From contig CAJTDL010000024.1 in the NCBI GenBank assembly GCA_910575035.1, positions 1,161 to 65,160 of the forward strand: DNA of 64,000 nt, in the 5' to 3' direction. The position numbers were made by a program, and so were the translations under genes. The notes beneath the pieces were generated by a model. The model was not told the DNA's origin. It made no database searches and saw only the letters and a program-made list of their open reading frames with translations. Shown in pieces: positions 27,025 through 36,335 of this stretch; position 1 is the stretch's first letter; each line of letters opens with the position of its first letter. Origin of the DNA: Lachnospiraceae bacterium. Its GTDB lineage: Bacteria > Bacillota > Clostridia > Lachnospirales > Lachnospiraceae.

Positions 27025-30000
27025 ATGTTTAAAAAGAAATGTATGATAAGGAAAATTTCTATCATTATCTTAGCAGGTATGGTGGTGGGGGCGCCATTGC
27101 ACATTTATGCACAGGGGTCTGATTTGCTCCTGATCCAACAGTTACAGGCAAAGAGCGGCGGCTCCAATTGTTTGCTGCAAATGGATGGCCTGGACGGGTC
27201 AGGACAGGAAAATGACATAAGGGACTTAGAGCAGGCAGGGGAAGTTGGGGCAGGCATACTGCAGAATACAGAAAAAGATAGCCCAAATGGCTCACAGCAG
27301 GTGGAAAACAGCGCTCAGAAGCCGCCTGAGCAAACAGAGGGGCTTCCAGACAGCCCACAGCAAACAGAGGGCAGCCTGGATCAGCCTGGGCAAAAAGAAA
27401 ATAGTTCCAGCCAGCAGCAAACAGGGGATAGCCAAGATCAGACACAGAAAGTGGATTATGATAGCCAGGGTTCTTCCCAGCAGGAAGAAAACGGCAGCTC
27501 CGCTTTTTCCGGCCAAGGAGAAAAAAATAGCAAAGAGGGTTCCCAGCAGGGAGAAAAAAATAGCAAAGAGGGTTCCCGGCAGGGAGAAAAAAATAGCAAA
27601 GAGGATTCCCTGCAAGGAGAAAACAGCAGTCCCTCTGCTTCTGGCCAAGGAGAAAAAAATAGCAAAGAGGATTCCCTGCAAGAAAACGGCAGTGCGGCTG
27701 GCCAGCAGCAAGGTACCCAGGTATCGAAACGCAGCCAGAAATCTTCTGGCGCTGCTTATGGAACTTATCTGGTATCCCCTAAGGAATTGGCAGTTGTGAA
27801 TTTTGAGCCTGTCTGGGGAGAGCCAGCCCAAAACCTTAAGCAGATGCAGGCATATATTGAGGAGGCTCATGAAAAAGGCGTGAAACTTCTTGTATTTCCA
27901 GAGCTTTGCCTGACTGGATATGCCAGTACCAGAGTCTCTGGCAGCAAGGCTTATAAGATGCTCCTGAGTAATGCAGAAACGGCAAAGGGAAAAACAGCCA
28001 AATCTATCGCTGCCCTTTCTTCTCTCTATGATATGTGGATTATATATGGAGCGCCGGAGAAAGTGAATGGCGATAAAACCCATGCTTACAATGCGGCATT
28101 TATTTGCAGCCCGGAAGGAAATGTCCAGACTTATCGGAAAATATCGCCAGAGGAGGGCGTCTGGTGCAAGCCTGGAAGCCAGCCATTGATCCTGGAAACA
28201 GAGAGATATGGAAAAATAGGGATTAGCCTTGGCCAGGACACGTCTGTCATGCCAGAGCTGGCGGGGTATTATGCGGCAAAAGGCTGCACAATGCTGGTCA
28301 CGCCCACAGCTGAGGCAGGAGAGGGGAAGGCGTTTAATAAACGGCGCCGGAATACCTTAGAAAGCCTGGCTTCCCGTGAAGGCCTGACCATATTGCAGGC
28401 AAACCTTCTGGGAGACAGCGGTTTTCATGGGCAATATTCTTTTCCAGGGGGCAGCGCTATCCTGCAGGCTTCGGACAAAGGTGCGGTTTATTTTGCAGGG
28501 ATTAAAAGCAGCCTGAATATAAGGACAAAAAGAGCCGTCCTGCTGCAGAATAAAGAAGGGATTTTGACAAACAGCATATCCTTTGCCATGCGCCCCAGCA
28601 ATATTTGTACAAAAAATTCCTATCAGTCATCCTTGTATAAAGCATTTTATCAAAAGCTGGCAGACAGGAAAAAGAGCGGAAAATCCCTGACATACCAGCA
28701 AAAGGGGGCAGAAACGCTCCAAATTGCCCTTGCGCCTATGGCAGAGGAGGCAGACCGGGAAAAGGCAAGGGAGAGCATGATTTCTTTTATTGAAAAGGCT
28801 GCTGAGGAAAATGCAGGCATGATCCTGTTTCCAGAGCTTGCGCTAAATGGGAACGGGGAATCCATCAAAGGACAAACGGTGGAAAGTATTGCCCAGCAGG
28901 CGAAGAAATATGGGATGTATATTATTTTTGGAATGAAAGAGTTAGACAATGGCAGGTATTACAATACTGCGGTGGCAGTGAGCCCCACAGGGACAGTGCA
29001 GTCCTATCGGAAGATCCATCTGGATAATGATGAGAAAAATTGGGCGCAGCCAGGGAATAAGCCCCTGATCCTACAGACAGACTGGGGGGACATGGGCATT
29101 TTGCTTGGAGAGGATGGGGAGGATTATACCGAACTGGGGCGTTTCTATGGCGCAATGGGATGCAGCAGCTTGATTCATCTCACCAATACAGAGAAAGGAG
29201 CTTGGTATTTGCTGCGCAGGGTTGGTTCTTTTGCCCAAAGGGACGGGCTGGCTGTATTCACCTGCAGCGGGGAAAAGAGGCAGGCCATGGCTATTACAGA
29301 TCATGATAAACGAAGCGAAAGCATCCAGCTGAACGGGACTGGGATCCAGGATAGAGGCCTGGATAGCCTTATTACAGCAAATGTGGATTTGAATGGGTGC
29401 GGATTTCAGGAATATGCCTTTAACCCCAGGTTTTGCCTTCGCCTCTATCAGGGGCTTGAAAAAGAGAGCCCTCAGGAGCTGGATTATATTACTTATGCGA
29501 ATCTGGCAGACAATGCTTCCCGCAGCCAGCTTGCAGCCATTTTACAGGAGTACGGCATTTCCAGGGAGCAGGCAGATACCCTGCTGGCATGGGCGGATGA
29601 TTTTAATGGAAGAACGTATACGCCGTTGGCAGAAGGTTTCCAGAGGATGCTTGGGACAGAAGTGGATTACAGTAAGATTAAATATCAGATGAAGGAAACA
29701 GAAGATGGGGACTATTTGCCAGAGGCAAACAGCAGGCTGTCCGCTTTTCTGATAATCCGGGAGCTGGTGCGGACCAATGGGAAGATCGACCGGGCAGATA
29801 CAGATCTGCGGTTTGATGTGGCGGCAGTGGATACCACAGAGCAGTTTAAAATGGAGAAGGGGGACCGGGCAAATTTTTATAGCTTGTATAATTGGGTGCC
29901 TGTCCGGGGGCTGACTGCTTTGACAGACCATATAAAGGCTATTCGGGACGCTTGGAAAGAGAGGGAGATTGTGGTTGACAGCTCAAAGGGGGTGTCTTTG

Positions 30001-30249
30001 GTGAATGTTTATGTACATTCCACTTTTGAAGATGTTCGAATTGTAGGGCATACGGGCGTTTTATTTGAAACAGATGGTAAGCTGCTGTTTGTAGAAAAAT
30101 ATAGCGCCAGGGCACCGTTTCAGGTTAGCTGGTTCCATAACCGGGCGGAATTGAGGGCTTATTTGCTGGCGAGAGAAGATCTTTATGAGGATGAGAATGC
30201 GCTGGCGCCGATTGTGTTTGAAAATGGAAAAGTAATGGAAACAGATTAA
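27025..30249 (+). CDS. Exported double pseudo-nitrilase with C-terminal DUF4300 domain
   Basis: A 1074-residue protein with an N-terminal signal peptide (about residues 1-31, ending LHIYAQG). A Gln/Ser/Glu-rich repetitive linker follows (about 75-245), then two carbon-nitrogen hydrolase folds (about 255-480 and 570-780), and a DUF4300-like domain from about 821 to the end (opening YITYANLADNASRSQLAAIL). In each nitrilase fold the catalytic Glu (E293, E604) and Lys (K372, K663) are in place. The position of the nucleophilic Cys is Gly (G403 in SLGQD, G695 in LLGED). Amidase activity is therefore unlikely, and a binding or structural role is inferred. A GTG start at 26941 overlapping sbcC is possible, but AAGAGGAGATG before 27025 is far better. 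It lies 80 bp after sbcC. Confidence 0.82.
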   Translation: MFKKKCMIRKISIIILAGMVVGAPLHIYAQGSDLLLIQQLQAKSGGSNCLLQMDGLDGSGQENDIRDLEQAGEVGAGILQNTEKDSPNGSQQVENSAQKPPEQTEGLPDSPQQTEGSLDQPGQKENSSSQQQTGDSQDQTQKVDYDSQGSSQQEENGSSAFSGQGEKNSKEGSQQGEKNSKEGSRQGEKNSKEDSLQGENSSPSASGQGEKNSKEDSLQENGSAAGQQQGTQVSKRSQKSSGAAYGTYLVSPKELAVVNFEPVWGEPAQNLKQMQAYIEEAHEKGVKLLVFPELCLTGYASTRVSGSKAYKMLLSNAETAKGKTAKSIAALSSLYDMWIIYGAPEKVNGDKTHAYNAAFICSPEGNVQTYRKISPEEGVWCKPGSQPLILETERYGKIGISLGQDTSVMPELAGYYAAKGCTMLVTPTAEAGEGKAFNKRRRNTLESLASREGLTILQANLLGDSGFHGQYSFPGGSAILQASDKGAVYFAGIKSSLNIRTKRAVLLQNKEGILTNSISFAMRPSNICTKNSYQSSLYKAFYQKLADRKKSGKSLTYQQKGAETLQIALAPMAEEADREKARESMISFIEKAAEENAGMILFPELALNGNGESIKGQTVESIAQQAKKYGMYIIFGMKELDNGRYYNTAVAVSPTGTVQSYRKIHLDNDEKNWAQPGNKPLILQTDWGDMGILLGEDGEDYTELGRFYGAMGCSSLIHLTNTEKGAWYLLRRVGSFAQRDGLAVFTCSGEKRQAMAITDHDKRSESIQLNGTGIQDRGLDSLITANVDLNGCGFQEYAFNPRFCLRLYQGLEKESPQELDYITYANLADNASRSQLAAILQEYGISREQADTLLAWADDFNGRTYTPLAEGFQRMLGTEVDYSKIKYQMKETEDGDYLPEANSRLSAFLIIRELVRTNGKIDRADTDLRFDVAAVDTTEQFKMEKGDRANFYSLYNWVPVRGLTALTDHIKAIRDAWKEREIVVDSSKGVSLVNVYVHSTFEDVRIVGHTGVLFETDGKLLFVEKYSARAPFQVSWFHNRAELRAYLLAREDLYEDENALAPIVFENGKVMETD
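27514..27678 (+). repeat. 33-bp tandem repeats in the pseudo-nitrilase linker
   Basis: Five 33-bp units encode QGEKNSKEGSQ-type undecapeptides. Three are nearly identical, and the fourth has diverged to QGENSSPSASG. Confidence 0.9.
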
Positions 30250-30274
30250 TGTTCTGTATGTTTATATTGAATCC

Positions 30275-30440
30275 GCATTACGGGGTGCCCCAGAGGGTAT
30301 ACCTTATGAAACAGTGAAGCTGTTTCCCCGCCCTGAAAGGGCATGCATTACGGGGTGCCCCAGAGGGTATACCTTATGAAACAGTGAAGCTGTTTCCCCG
30401 CCCTGAAAGGGCATGCATTACGGGGTGCCCCAGAGGGTAT
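30275..30440 (+). repeat. Dispersed hairpin repeat, family B (2.4 identical units)
   Basis: Two identical 70-bp units plus a partial third start 26 bp after the pseudo-nitrilase stop. Each contains GGGGTGCCCC, a GAAACAG/CTGTTTC hairpin and GCCCTGAAAGGGC. There are no spacers between units, so it is not a CRISPR array. Confidence 0.9.
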
Positions 30441-30444
30441 AGAA

Positions 30445-30489
30445 AAAGAGATGGCACAGGAGAGTTTAGGTTTCCTATGGCATCTCTTT
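30445..30489. terminator. Terminator between convergent genes
   Basis: AAAGAGATGGCACAGG pairs imperfectly with CCTATGGCATCTCTTT. A-rich and T-rich sides make it usable in both directions, for the pseudo-nitrilase and mgtE genes. Confidence 0.6.
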
Positions 30490-30538
30490 CTCATGTTAAT
30501 ACAATGAGTTTATAGTATATTGATTTGGGAATGCAGGG

Positions 30539-31936
30539 TCAAACAGAAATATGCAGCAAGATTGTAGCGATCTGGAAGTAGATCAGGATGGAGCATATAT
30601 CCACAATCGTAGAAATCAAAGGCGCAGCCATTAATGCGGGATCCAGGCCAATGTGCTCTGCCACCAGGGGCAGGGTGCAGCCGATGAATTTGGAAAGGAT
30701 CACAATGACCACAAGGGCAAGGGCAATCACTATTGCAATCTGCAGATCCCCGTATTGGATAAAGATCCGCAGCCCATTTACAAAGGCAAGGATAATACTG
30801 ACAAATAGGGCAATACGGAACTCCTTGAAAATTACCTTGAAAATGTCCCTGAATTTGATTTCGTCCAAGGCAAGGCCGCGGATCATTAAAGTGGAGCTCT
30901 GGGAGCCGCAGTTTCCGCCGGTTCCGGTCAGCATGGGGATGAAGGAGACAAGAAGGGGGTAGAGCTTGAAGGTTTCCTGGTAATGGGTGATGATGGAGCC
31001 GCTTACGGTGGCGGACAGCATCAGAAACAGAAGCCAGGAAATGCGGCTTTTGGCATGGGAAAAGGAAGAGGTATTGAAATAGCTGTCATCGGTTGGCATG
31101 ATGGCGGCCATTTTTGCCATGTCTTCTGTATGCTCTTCCTGCATAACGTCCATGGCGTCGTCGAAGGTGACGATCCCTACCAGGCGTTCTTCACGGTCTA
31201 CCACGGGGATGGCCAGGAAATCATATTTGTTGAAGATTTTGGCAACATCTTCTTTGTCCTCATGGGTGTCTACATGGATGACATTTGTCTCCATAATGTC
31301 TTCAATCTGCATGGAATCCTCGGCCATCAGCAGGTCTTTCACAGAAACCATGCCGATGAGCTTGCGGTTTTCTGTCACATAACAGGTGTAGATGGTTTCT
31401 TTGTCAACAGCAGTTTTACGGATGCGGGAAATAGCGGCGCCTACCGTCATATCCTTTTTGATGTTGACGTATTCGATGGTCATTAGGCTTCCGGCACTGT
31501 CCTTGGGGTAGTTGAGGAGCTGGTTGATGATCTTGCGGGTTTCCTCATCTGTGTTGCGCAGGATCCTGGCTACGACATTCGCGGGCATTTCTTCGATCAT
31601 GTCCACTGTGTCGTCCAGAAAGATGTCGTCCATGACAGCGCGCAGCTCCCGGTCAGTCAGAGTGTTAATCAATGTTTTTTGCATATCGCGGCTCATATAG
31701 GAGAAGCATTCAGCGGCTTCTTCTTTGGGGAGCAGGCGGTAGAGGAGGGGAATATCCTTTTTGTCCATTTCATCAAACAGGAGGGCCACATCAGCAGCAT
31801 TTAAGTTGCTTAAGATCTGGCGGATCAGAGAGTATTTGCGTTCTGCCAGAAGCTGCTGGGCCAGGTGTTGGATTTCTTCCAGTTCCATATCGGTGAAATC
31901 CATGGCGTCAATGTTTAAGGTGTCTGTGTTTATCAT
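30539..31936 (-). CDS. mgtE: Magnesium transporter MgtE
   Basis: A Mg2+ channel/transporter of the inner membrane. Residues about 20-130 form the cytoplasmic superhelical N domain (LNAADVALLFDEM, DDTVDMIEEMPANVVARIL). Residues about 140-260 are paired CBS domains (YPKDSAGSLMTIEYV, GIVTFDDAMDVMQEE). The C-terminal half has five membrane helices with the pore motif PMLTGTGGNCGSQSSTL and the ending LGLDPA-like GLDPALMAAPLISTIVD. At 465 residues it is complete. Closing of the channel by cytosolic Mg2+ is known for the family. No M-box riboswitch was seen upstream. The RBS is GGAAGGAGGGAAACC. Confidence 0.94.
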   Translation of the reverse strand: MINTDTLNIDAMDFTDMELEEIQHLAQQLLAERKYSLIRQILSNLNAADVALLFDEMDKKDIPLLYRLLPKEEAAECFSYMSRDMQKTLINTLTDRELRAVMDDIFLDDTVDMIEEMPANVVARILRNTDEETRKIINQLLNYPKDSAGSLMTIEYVNIKKDMTVGAAISRIRKTAVDKETIYTCYVTENRKLIGMVSVKDLLMAEDSMQIEDIMETNVIHVDTHEDKEDVAKIFNKYDFLAIPVVDREERLVGIVTFDDAMDVMQEEHTEDMAKMAAIMPTDDSYFNTSSFSHAKSRISWLLFLMLSATVSGSIITHYQETFKLYPLLVSFIPMLTGTGGNCGSQSSTLMIRGLALDEIKFRDIFKVIFKEFRIALFVSIILAFVNGLRIFIQYGDLQIAIVIALALVVIVILSKFIGCTLPLVAEHIGLDPALMAAPLISTIVDICSILIYFQIATILLHISV

Positions 31937-31991
31937 GGTTTCCCTCCTTCCTCATAATACATGCTATTTTATCATAACATTTTTAGAAAGT

Positions 31992-33458
31992 CTATCCTTT
32001 TACAACTTGGATGCGGTTGTTGGCGATATCGCAGGGGCCTTCTATGGGTAAGCCCTGGCGCTGGCATTGGGCAATGGCGTTCAGGAGGTTCCCAGTGAGG
32101 ATTTCCCCAGGGGTAGCCAATGGGATGCCAGGAGGATATAGGTAGATATATTCTTGGCTGATATGCCCAATGGAGGCTTTTAGTGGCAAGGTTTCACAGG
32201 GGCGGTCTAAAGCCTGGGAAATGGACATGCCAGGCTTTGGGAGCTGGTAAATCCTTTGGGTGTCAAAAGGATTGCTGGGCTGGGATGGGGTGTGGGTATA
32301 GCTTTTCTTGTCGATTTCTTCCAGAGCCAGGATAAGCCTTTGGAAACCCTCAGGGGTGTCCATCAGAGAGGAAAGGGCAGTGACGTAATGTCCAGAGGCC
32401 ATTTCCATCTGAAGGTGGCAGTCGTTTAAAAGGGTATCATAAAGCTCTTTTCCAGTCAGGCCAGTGCTCCCTACGGAAATCAGGATTTTGGAGGGGTCGT
32501 GGCCGAAACAGGCTTCCTTGGAGCTGGATGATTTTTCAAATACCTGGAGGCGGCGCAGGGTTCGGGCTTTGTTATAAAATTGTGACAATAATTGGGTGTA
32601 GGTTTGCATGCGCTCTTTGCCTTCCTGTTTCATGTAGCGGATGCATTGCTCTATAGAAGCCATGAGCAAATAGGAGGGGGAGCTGGTCTGGTAAATGCTT
32701 AGAAAACGTGCCAGGGCGTTTTGGTCAATGCGTTCCGAATTTACATGCAGCAAAGCTGTCTGGGTCAGGCAGGGGAGGGTCTTGTGCAGGCTTTGGATCA
32801 CCAGGTCTGCGCCACATTGCAGGGCACAGTCAGGAAAATACCCGGAAAATGCAAGGTGGGCGCCATGGGCTTCATCCACAATCAAAGGGGCGTTGTGGGC
32901 ATGGGCAAGGTCTGCAATTTTCTGAATATCGGACAGGACGCCATCATAGGTGGGGGAGGTAATGAAAATTCCATTGATCTGCGGCAGGTCCTCTAATGCC
33001 TGCGCCACATGGGCGGGCTGGATGGATCCGGCAATGCCGAATTTTGTCATGGCGGGGAGCAGGTATACAGTTTCTAATTCCCTTAGGTAAGCGGCATGGT
33101 AAGCGGCCTTGTGGCTGTTGCGTGACATAAGCAGGGTGCCCCGGCGTGGGATGGCGGCGCTTATGGCAGCTAAGATGCCGCTGGTGCTGCCGTTTACCAG
33201 GAAAAAGGCTTTTTGGGAGCCATAGAGGGCAGCCGCCCGTTCCTGGGCTTCCTTTAGGATGCCCCTGGCATGGTGGAGATTGTCGAAGCCTTCAATTTCC
33301 GTAATATCTATGGAATAGGGATTGGGAAATTCCAAGGGGGTGCGCTTGTGGCCTGGCATATGGAAAGGGTACCAATCCTCACTGGCATAATCCTGGAGAC
33401 GCCTGTCCAGGAAAGGGGAGCTGGTTTTTTGCAAGGTGTAAAAGACATGGTCAGGCAT
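31992..33458 (-). CDS. Orn/Lys/Arg decarboxylase-family PLP enzyme
   Basis: A 488-residue fold-type I PLP enzyme of the SpeA/CadA/LdcC family that decarboxylates a basic amino acid. Seen are FHMPGHKR near the N-terminus, FLVNGSTSGILAAI, the PLP-ring binding Asp-x-Ala-His (VDEAHGAHL), and the Schiff-base lysine in SLHKTLPCLTQTA. The C-terminal small domain is present (YIYLYPPGIPLATPGE). It lacks the N-terminal wing domain of the long inducible enzymes, as in Bacillus YaaO/SpeA. The substrate (Arg, Lys or Orn) cannot be told. In Bacillus this family sits just upstream of tmk-yaaQ-yaaR-holB. Here the yaaR cluster lies 5 kb away on the other strand. Confidence 0.87.
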   Translation of the reverse strand: MPDHVFYTLQKTSSPFLDRRLQDYASEDWYPFHMPGHKRTPLEFPNPYSIDITEIEGFDNLHHARGILKEAQERAAALYGSQKAFFLVNGSTSGILAAISAAIPRRGTLLMSRNSHKAAYHAAYLRELETVYLLPAMTKFGIAGSIQPAHVAQALEDLPQINGIFITSPTYDGVLSDIQKIADLAHAHNAPLIVDEAHGAHLAFSGYFPDCALQCGADLVIQSLHKTLPCLTQTALLHVNSERIDQNALARFLSIYQTSSPSYLLMASIEQCIRYMKQEGKERMQTYTQLLSQFYNKARTLRRLQVFEKSSSSKEACFGHDPSKILISVGSTGLTGKELYDTLLNDCHLQMEMASGHYVTALSSLMDTPEGFQRLILALEEIDKKSYTHTPSQPSNPFDTQRIYQLPKPGMSISQALDRPCETLPLKASIGHISQEYIYLYPPGIPLATPGEILTGNLLNAIAQCQRQGLPIEGPCDIANNRIQVVKG

Positions 33459-33531
33459 AAGGGAGCCTCCTTTCTATTTTTCCCATTCAGTATACTGTAA
33501 ATGGGCAAAAATAGCTATGGTTTTTTAAAAA

Positions 33532-33579
33532 ATCATATATATTGTGCAATTTTTTTTATTTATATACAAGATATTGACT
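33532..33579 (+). promoter_or_regulatory. Paired NrdR boxes upstream of nrdD
   Basis: Two 16-bp sites, ATCATATATATTGTGC (33532-33547) and ATACAAGATATTGACT (33564-33579), match the NrdR consensus ACACTATATATTGTGT at about 12 and 11 positions. They start exactly 32 bp apart, or three helical turns, which is the known arrangement. The second box covers the -35 element, so repression by NrdR when dNTPs are plentiful is expected. Confidence 0.8.
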
Positions 33580-33602
33580 TTTTTATAGAGGCGCGTTATA
33601 AT
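33574..33602 (+). promoter_or_regulatory. Strong sigma-A promoter of nrdD
   Basis: TTGACT and TATAAT are separated by 17 bp. They lie 55 bp before the nrdD start and overlap the second NrdR box. Confidence 0.8.
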
Positions 33603-33657
33603 GGCTTGGAAACGGCGTATGGGAAAATCTATCTCAGTGTAAAGGAGAAGAGAGCCA

Positions 33658-35829
33658 ATGAAGGTAATTAAGAGGAATGGGGAAGAAGTCCCATTTGATT
33701 TAAGTAAGATTATAAATGCGGTAAGCGCGGCGAATCGGGAGATTGAGCCAATCCATCGGCTCAATAAGTACCAGGTACAGGCAGTTGCGGATAATGTGGC
33801 GGGGAAGCTGGAGGACATGCCGCATATTGCCCATGTGGAAGATATCCAGGATATGGTGGAAACAGGCATTATGGAAATGCGCGGGTATGAGGTTGCCCAG
33901 AAATATGTGCGCTACCGTTACAAACGGGAGCTGACGCGCAAATCCAATACCACAGACAATGGGATCCTTGCCCTAATCGACCATTTGAACGAAACTGTAA
34001 ATCAGGAAAATTCCAATAAAAACCCTGTGATTAACTCTACCCAGCGTGATTATATGGCAGGGGAGGTAAGCAAGGATCTGACCATGCGTGTCCTGCTTCC
34101 GGAGGAAATTGTAAAAGCCCATGAGGATGGCATTATCCATTTTCATGATTCCGATTATTTTGCCCAGAAGGAGCATAACTGCGACCTGATCAATCTGGAG
34201 GACATGCTGCAGAATGGGACGGTAATCAGTGAGACGCTGATTGAGAAGCCCCATAGCTTTTTTACAGCCTGTAATGTGACAACGCAGATTGTGGCGCAGG
34301 TGGCCAGCAACCAATATGGCGGCCAGACCTTTACCTTATCCCATCTGGCGCCTTTTGTAGATGTGAGCAGGCAGAAGATCCGCAGCGCAGTCATAGAGGA
34401 AAGGACTGCATGTGGGGATTCCCTGGATGAGGGGATTGTGGAAAAGGTGGTGGAGAGCCGCCTGAAAAGCGAGATCAAAAGCGGAATCCAGACGATACAG
34501 TACCAACTGATTACCCTTATGACCTGTAATGGCCAAGCGCCCTTTGTGACCATGTTTATGTATCTGGATGAGGTGTCAGAAGGAAGGCTGCGGGATGACC
34601 TTGCCATGCTGATTGAGGAAGTCCTCCGCCAGCGGATGCAGGGGGTCAAAAATGAAAAGGGAATCTGGATTACGCCGGCATTTCCCAAGTTAGTCTATGT
34701 ATTGGATGAGGATAATGTAAATGAAGGTTCCGAATATTGGTATTTGACACAATTGGCTGCAAAATGCACTGCAAAGCGGATGGTGCCGGATTATATTTCA
34801 GCAAAGGTAATGCGGGCATTGAAAAAAGGAGATGTTTATCCCTGCATGGGATGCCGTTCTTTCCCAACGGTGGAGGATAACCAGCGCAATCCAGATGGCT
34901 CCAGGAAGTATTATGGGAGGTTCAACCAGGGGGTAGTGACCATCAATTTGGTAGATGTTGCCTGTTCTTCTCAGGGAGATATGGAGAAGTTCTGGGACAT
35001 CTTGGAAGAACGCCTGGAGCTTTGCCATCGGGCGCTACGCTGCCGCCATGAACGGTTATTGGGCACTACATCGGATGTGGCACCGATTTTGTGGCAGCAT
35101 GGCGCATTGGCCAGGCTGAAAAAAGGGGAGAAGATTGACAGGCTGCTGTATGATGGGTATTCTACTATTTCCCTAGGGTATGCGGGATTGTATGAAATGT
35201 GCATGCGTATGATTGGGAAGACCCATACTTCTCCAGAGGGCAGGGAGTTTGCCCTTCAGGTGATGCAGAGATTAAATGATAAATGCCAGGAATGGAAGGA
35301 AGCGGAGCATATCAGCTATTCTGTTTATGGGACGCCGATGGAATCTACCACTTATAAGTTTGCAAAATGCCTGCAGAAGCGGTTTGGGATTATTCCAGGG
35401 GTGACGGACCGGAATTATATTACGAACAGCTATCATGTCCATGTAACAGAGGAAATTGATGCATTTAGTAAGCTGAAGTTTGAAGCGGATTTCCAAAAGC
35501 TTTCGCCAGGGGGCGCTATTAGCTATGTGGAGGTGCCGGATCTGCAGAATAATACGGAAGCTGTGCTGGCAGTGATGCAGTTTATTTATGAGAATATTGT
35601 GTATGCAGAGCTGAATACAAAGAGTGATTTCTGTGAGAAATGCGGATTTGAGGGGGAAATTCGGATTGTGTCAGATGGGGATGGGAAATTAGTCTGGGAA
35701 TGCCCCAGTTGTAAAAATCGGGATCAGGAGGAGCTCTTTGTGGCCAGGCGGACCTGCGGGTATATTGGCACACAGTTTTGGAATCAGGGGAGGACGCAGG
35801 AGATCCAGGATCGGGTGTTGCATTTGTGA
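33658..35829 (+). CDS. nrdD: Anaerobic ribonucleoside-triphosphate reductase (class III)
   Basis: The enzyme reduces ribonucleoside triphosphates to dNTPs through a glycyl radical, for DNA synthesis without oxygen. An ATP-cone domain opens the 723-residue protein (MKVIKRNGEEVPFDLSKI). The catalytic barrel follows, with NCDLINLEDMLQNG and active-site cysteines in the middle. The zinc-site cysteines are CEKC and CPSC. The glycyl-radical loop is RRTCGYIG near the C-terminus. The activase gene nrdG, often just downstream, is absent: a terminator follows directly, so activation must come from a gene elsewhere. The RBS is AAAGGAGAAGAGAGCC. Confidence 0.95.
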   Translation: MKVIKRNGEEVPFDLSKIINAVSAANREIEPIHRLNKYQVQAVADNVAGKLEDMPHIAHVEDIQDMVETGIMEMRGYEVAQKYVRYRYKRELTRKSNTTDNGILALIDHLNETVNQENSNKNPVINSTQRDYMAGEVSKDLTMRVLLPEEIVKAHEDGIIHFHDSDYFAQKEHNCDLINLEDMLQNGTVISETLIEKPHSFFTACNVTTQIVAQVASNQYGGQTFTLSHLAPFVDVSRQKIRSAVIEERTACGDSLDEGIVEKVVESRLKSEIKSGIQTIQYQLITLMTCNGQAPFVTMFMYLDEVSEGRLRDDLAMLIEEVLRQRMQGVKNEKGIWITPAFPKLVYVLDEDNVNEGSEYWYLTQLAAKCTAKRMVPDYISAKVMRALKKGDVYPCMGCRSFPTVEDNQRNPDGSRKYYGRFNQGVVTINLVDVACSSQGDMEKFWDILEERLELCHRALRCRHERLLGTTSDVAPILWQHGALARLKKGEKIDRLLYDGYSTISLGYAGLYEMCMRMIGKTHTSPEGREFALQVMQRLNDKCQEWKEAEHISYSVYGTPMESTTYKFAKCLQKRFGIIPGVTDRNYITNSYHVHVTEEIDAFSKLKFEADFQKLSPGGAISYVEVPDLQNNTEAVLAVMQFIYENIVYAELNTKSDFCEKCGFEGEIRIVSDGDGKLVWECPSCKNRDQEELFVARRTCGYIGTQFWNQGRTQEIQDRVLHL

Positions 35830-35861
35830 TGGGGCGAAGGGGATATTTAAGGGGATTTATG

Positions 35862-35905
35862 ATCAGGCAAAGGATCTTTGAGAGGGTTCTTTGCCTGATT
35901 TTTTT
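35862..35905 (+). terminator. Rho-independent terminator after nrdD
   Basis: ATCAGGCAAAG pairs with CTTTGCCTGAT (11 bp), followed by seven T. Confidence 0.9.
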
Positions 35906-35919
35906 GTGGGAATGTGGCA

Positions 35920-36294
35920 GAGGAGGAATCCTACCGTGATATCTTGGGTTACCTGTGGCAGGAATTTGGCTATTACCCAGAATTTAGTGCCAGGGAATTC
36001 CTTATGTACCTGGCATCTTTAAAAGGAATTCCCAAGTCCCGTACCAAAGAAAAAACCTAATTCCTTTTGGGAACTGTAAACCTTACTTCTGTAGACAAAT
36101 GGTAGACAGCCGCCTGGCAGAGGCTCTGGCCCAAAATCATCCTGTGCTGAATATACGTCAGGAAAAGGGCGGCACCTTTCTGGGGATTGTCTGCAGCCAA
36201 AAGCCCCTGGAAGCGGCAAAATGTGGGGGCAACCTTGGAGGATCTATACCTGTATTATTTTAGTGAAGGGAAAGAAGAAAGATTTTCTCCTTAA
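35920..36294 (+). pseudogene. Remnant of an ABC exporter ATPase
   Basis: The first frame reads YRDILGYLWQEFGYYPEFSA and REFLMYLASLKGIPK, the segment between Walker A and the signature of ABC-2 type exporter ATPases, before a stop at about 36058. A later frame reads DSRLAEALAQNHPVLNIRQE and ends LEDLYLYYFSEG, the usual C-terminus of the same family. Walker A, the signature and Walker B are missing, so this is a deleted, dead gene. It precedes a broken permease. Confidence 0.65.
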
Positions 36295-36335
36295 AAAGTG
36301 AGAAGGATGGGGAATCCTTAAAAATGGAGGAGATT

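Noticed and set aside
30275-30440. CRISPR array
   Set aside because: The 70-bp units abut directly with no variable spacers, and no cas gene is nearby.
31937-31991. M-box magnesium riboswitch upstream of mgtE
   Set aside because: Only about 55 bp separate mgtE from its neighbour, with no room for or sign of the conserved M-box fold.
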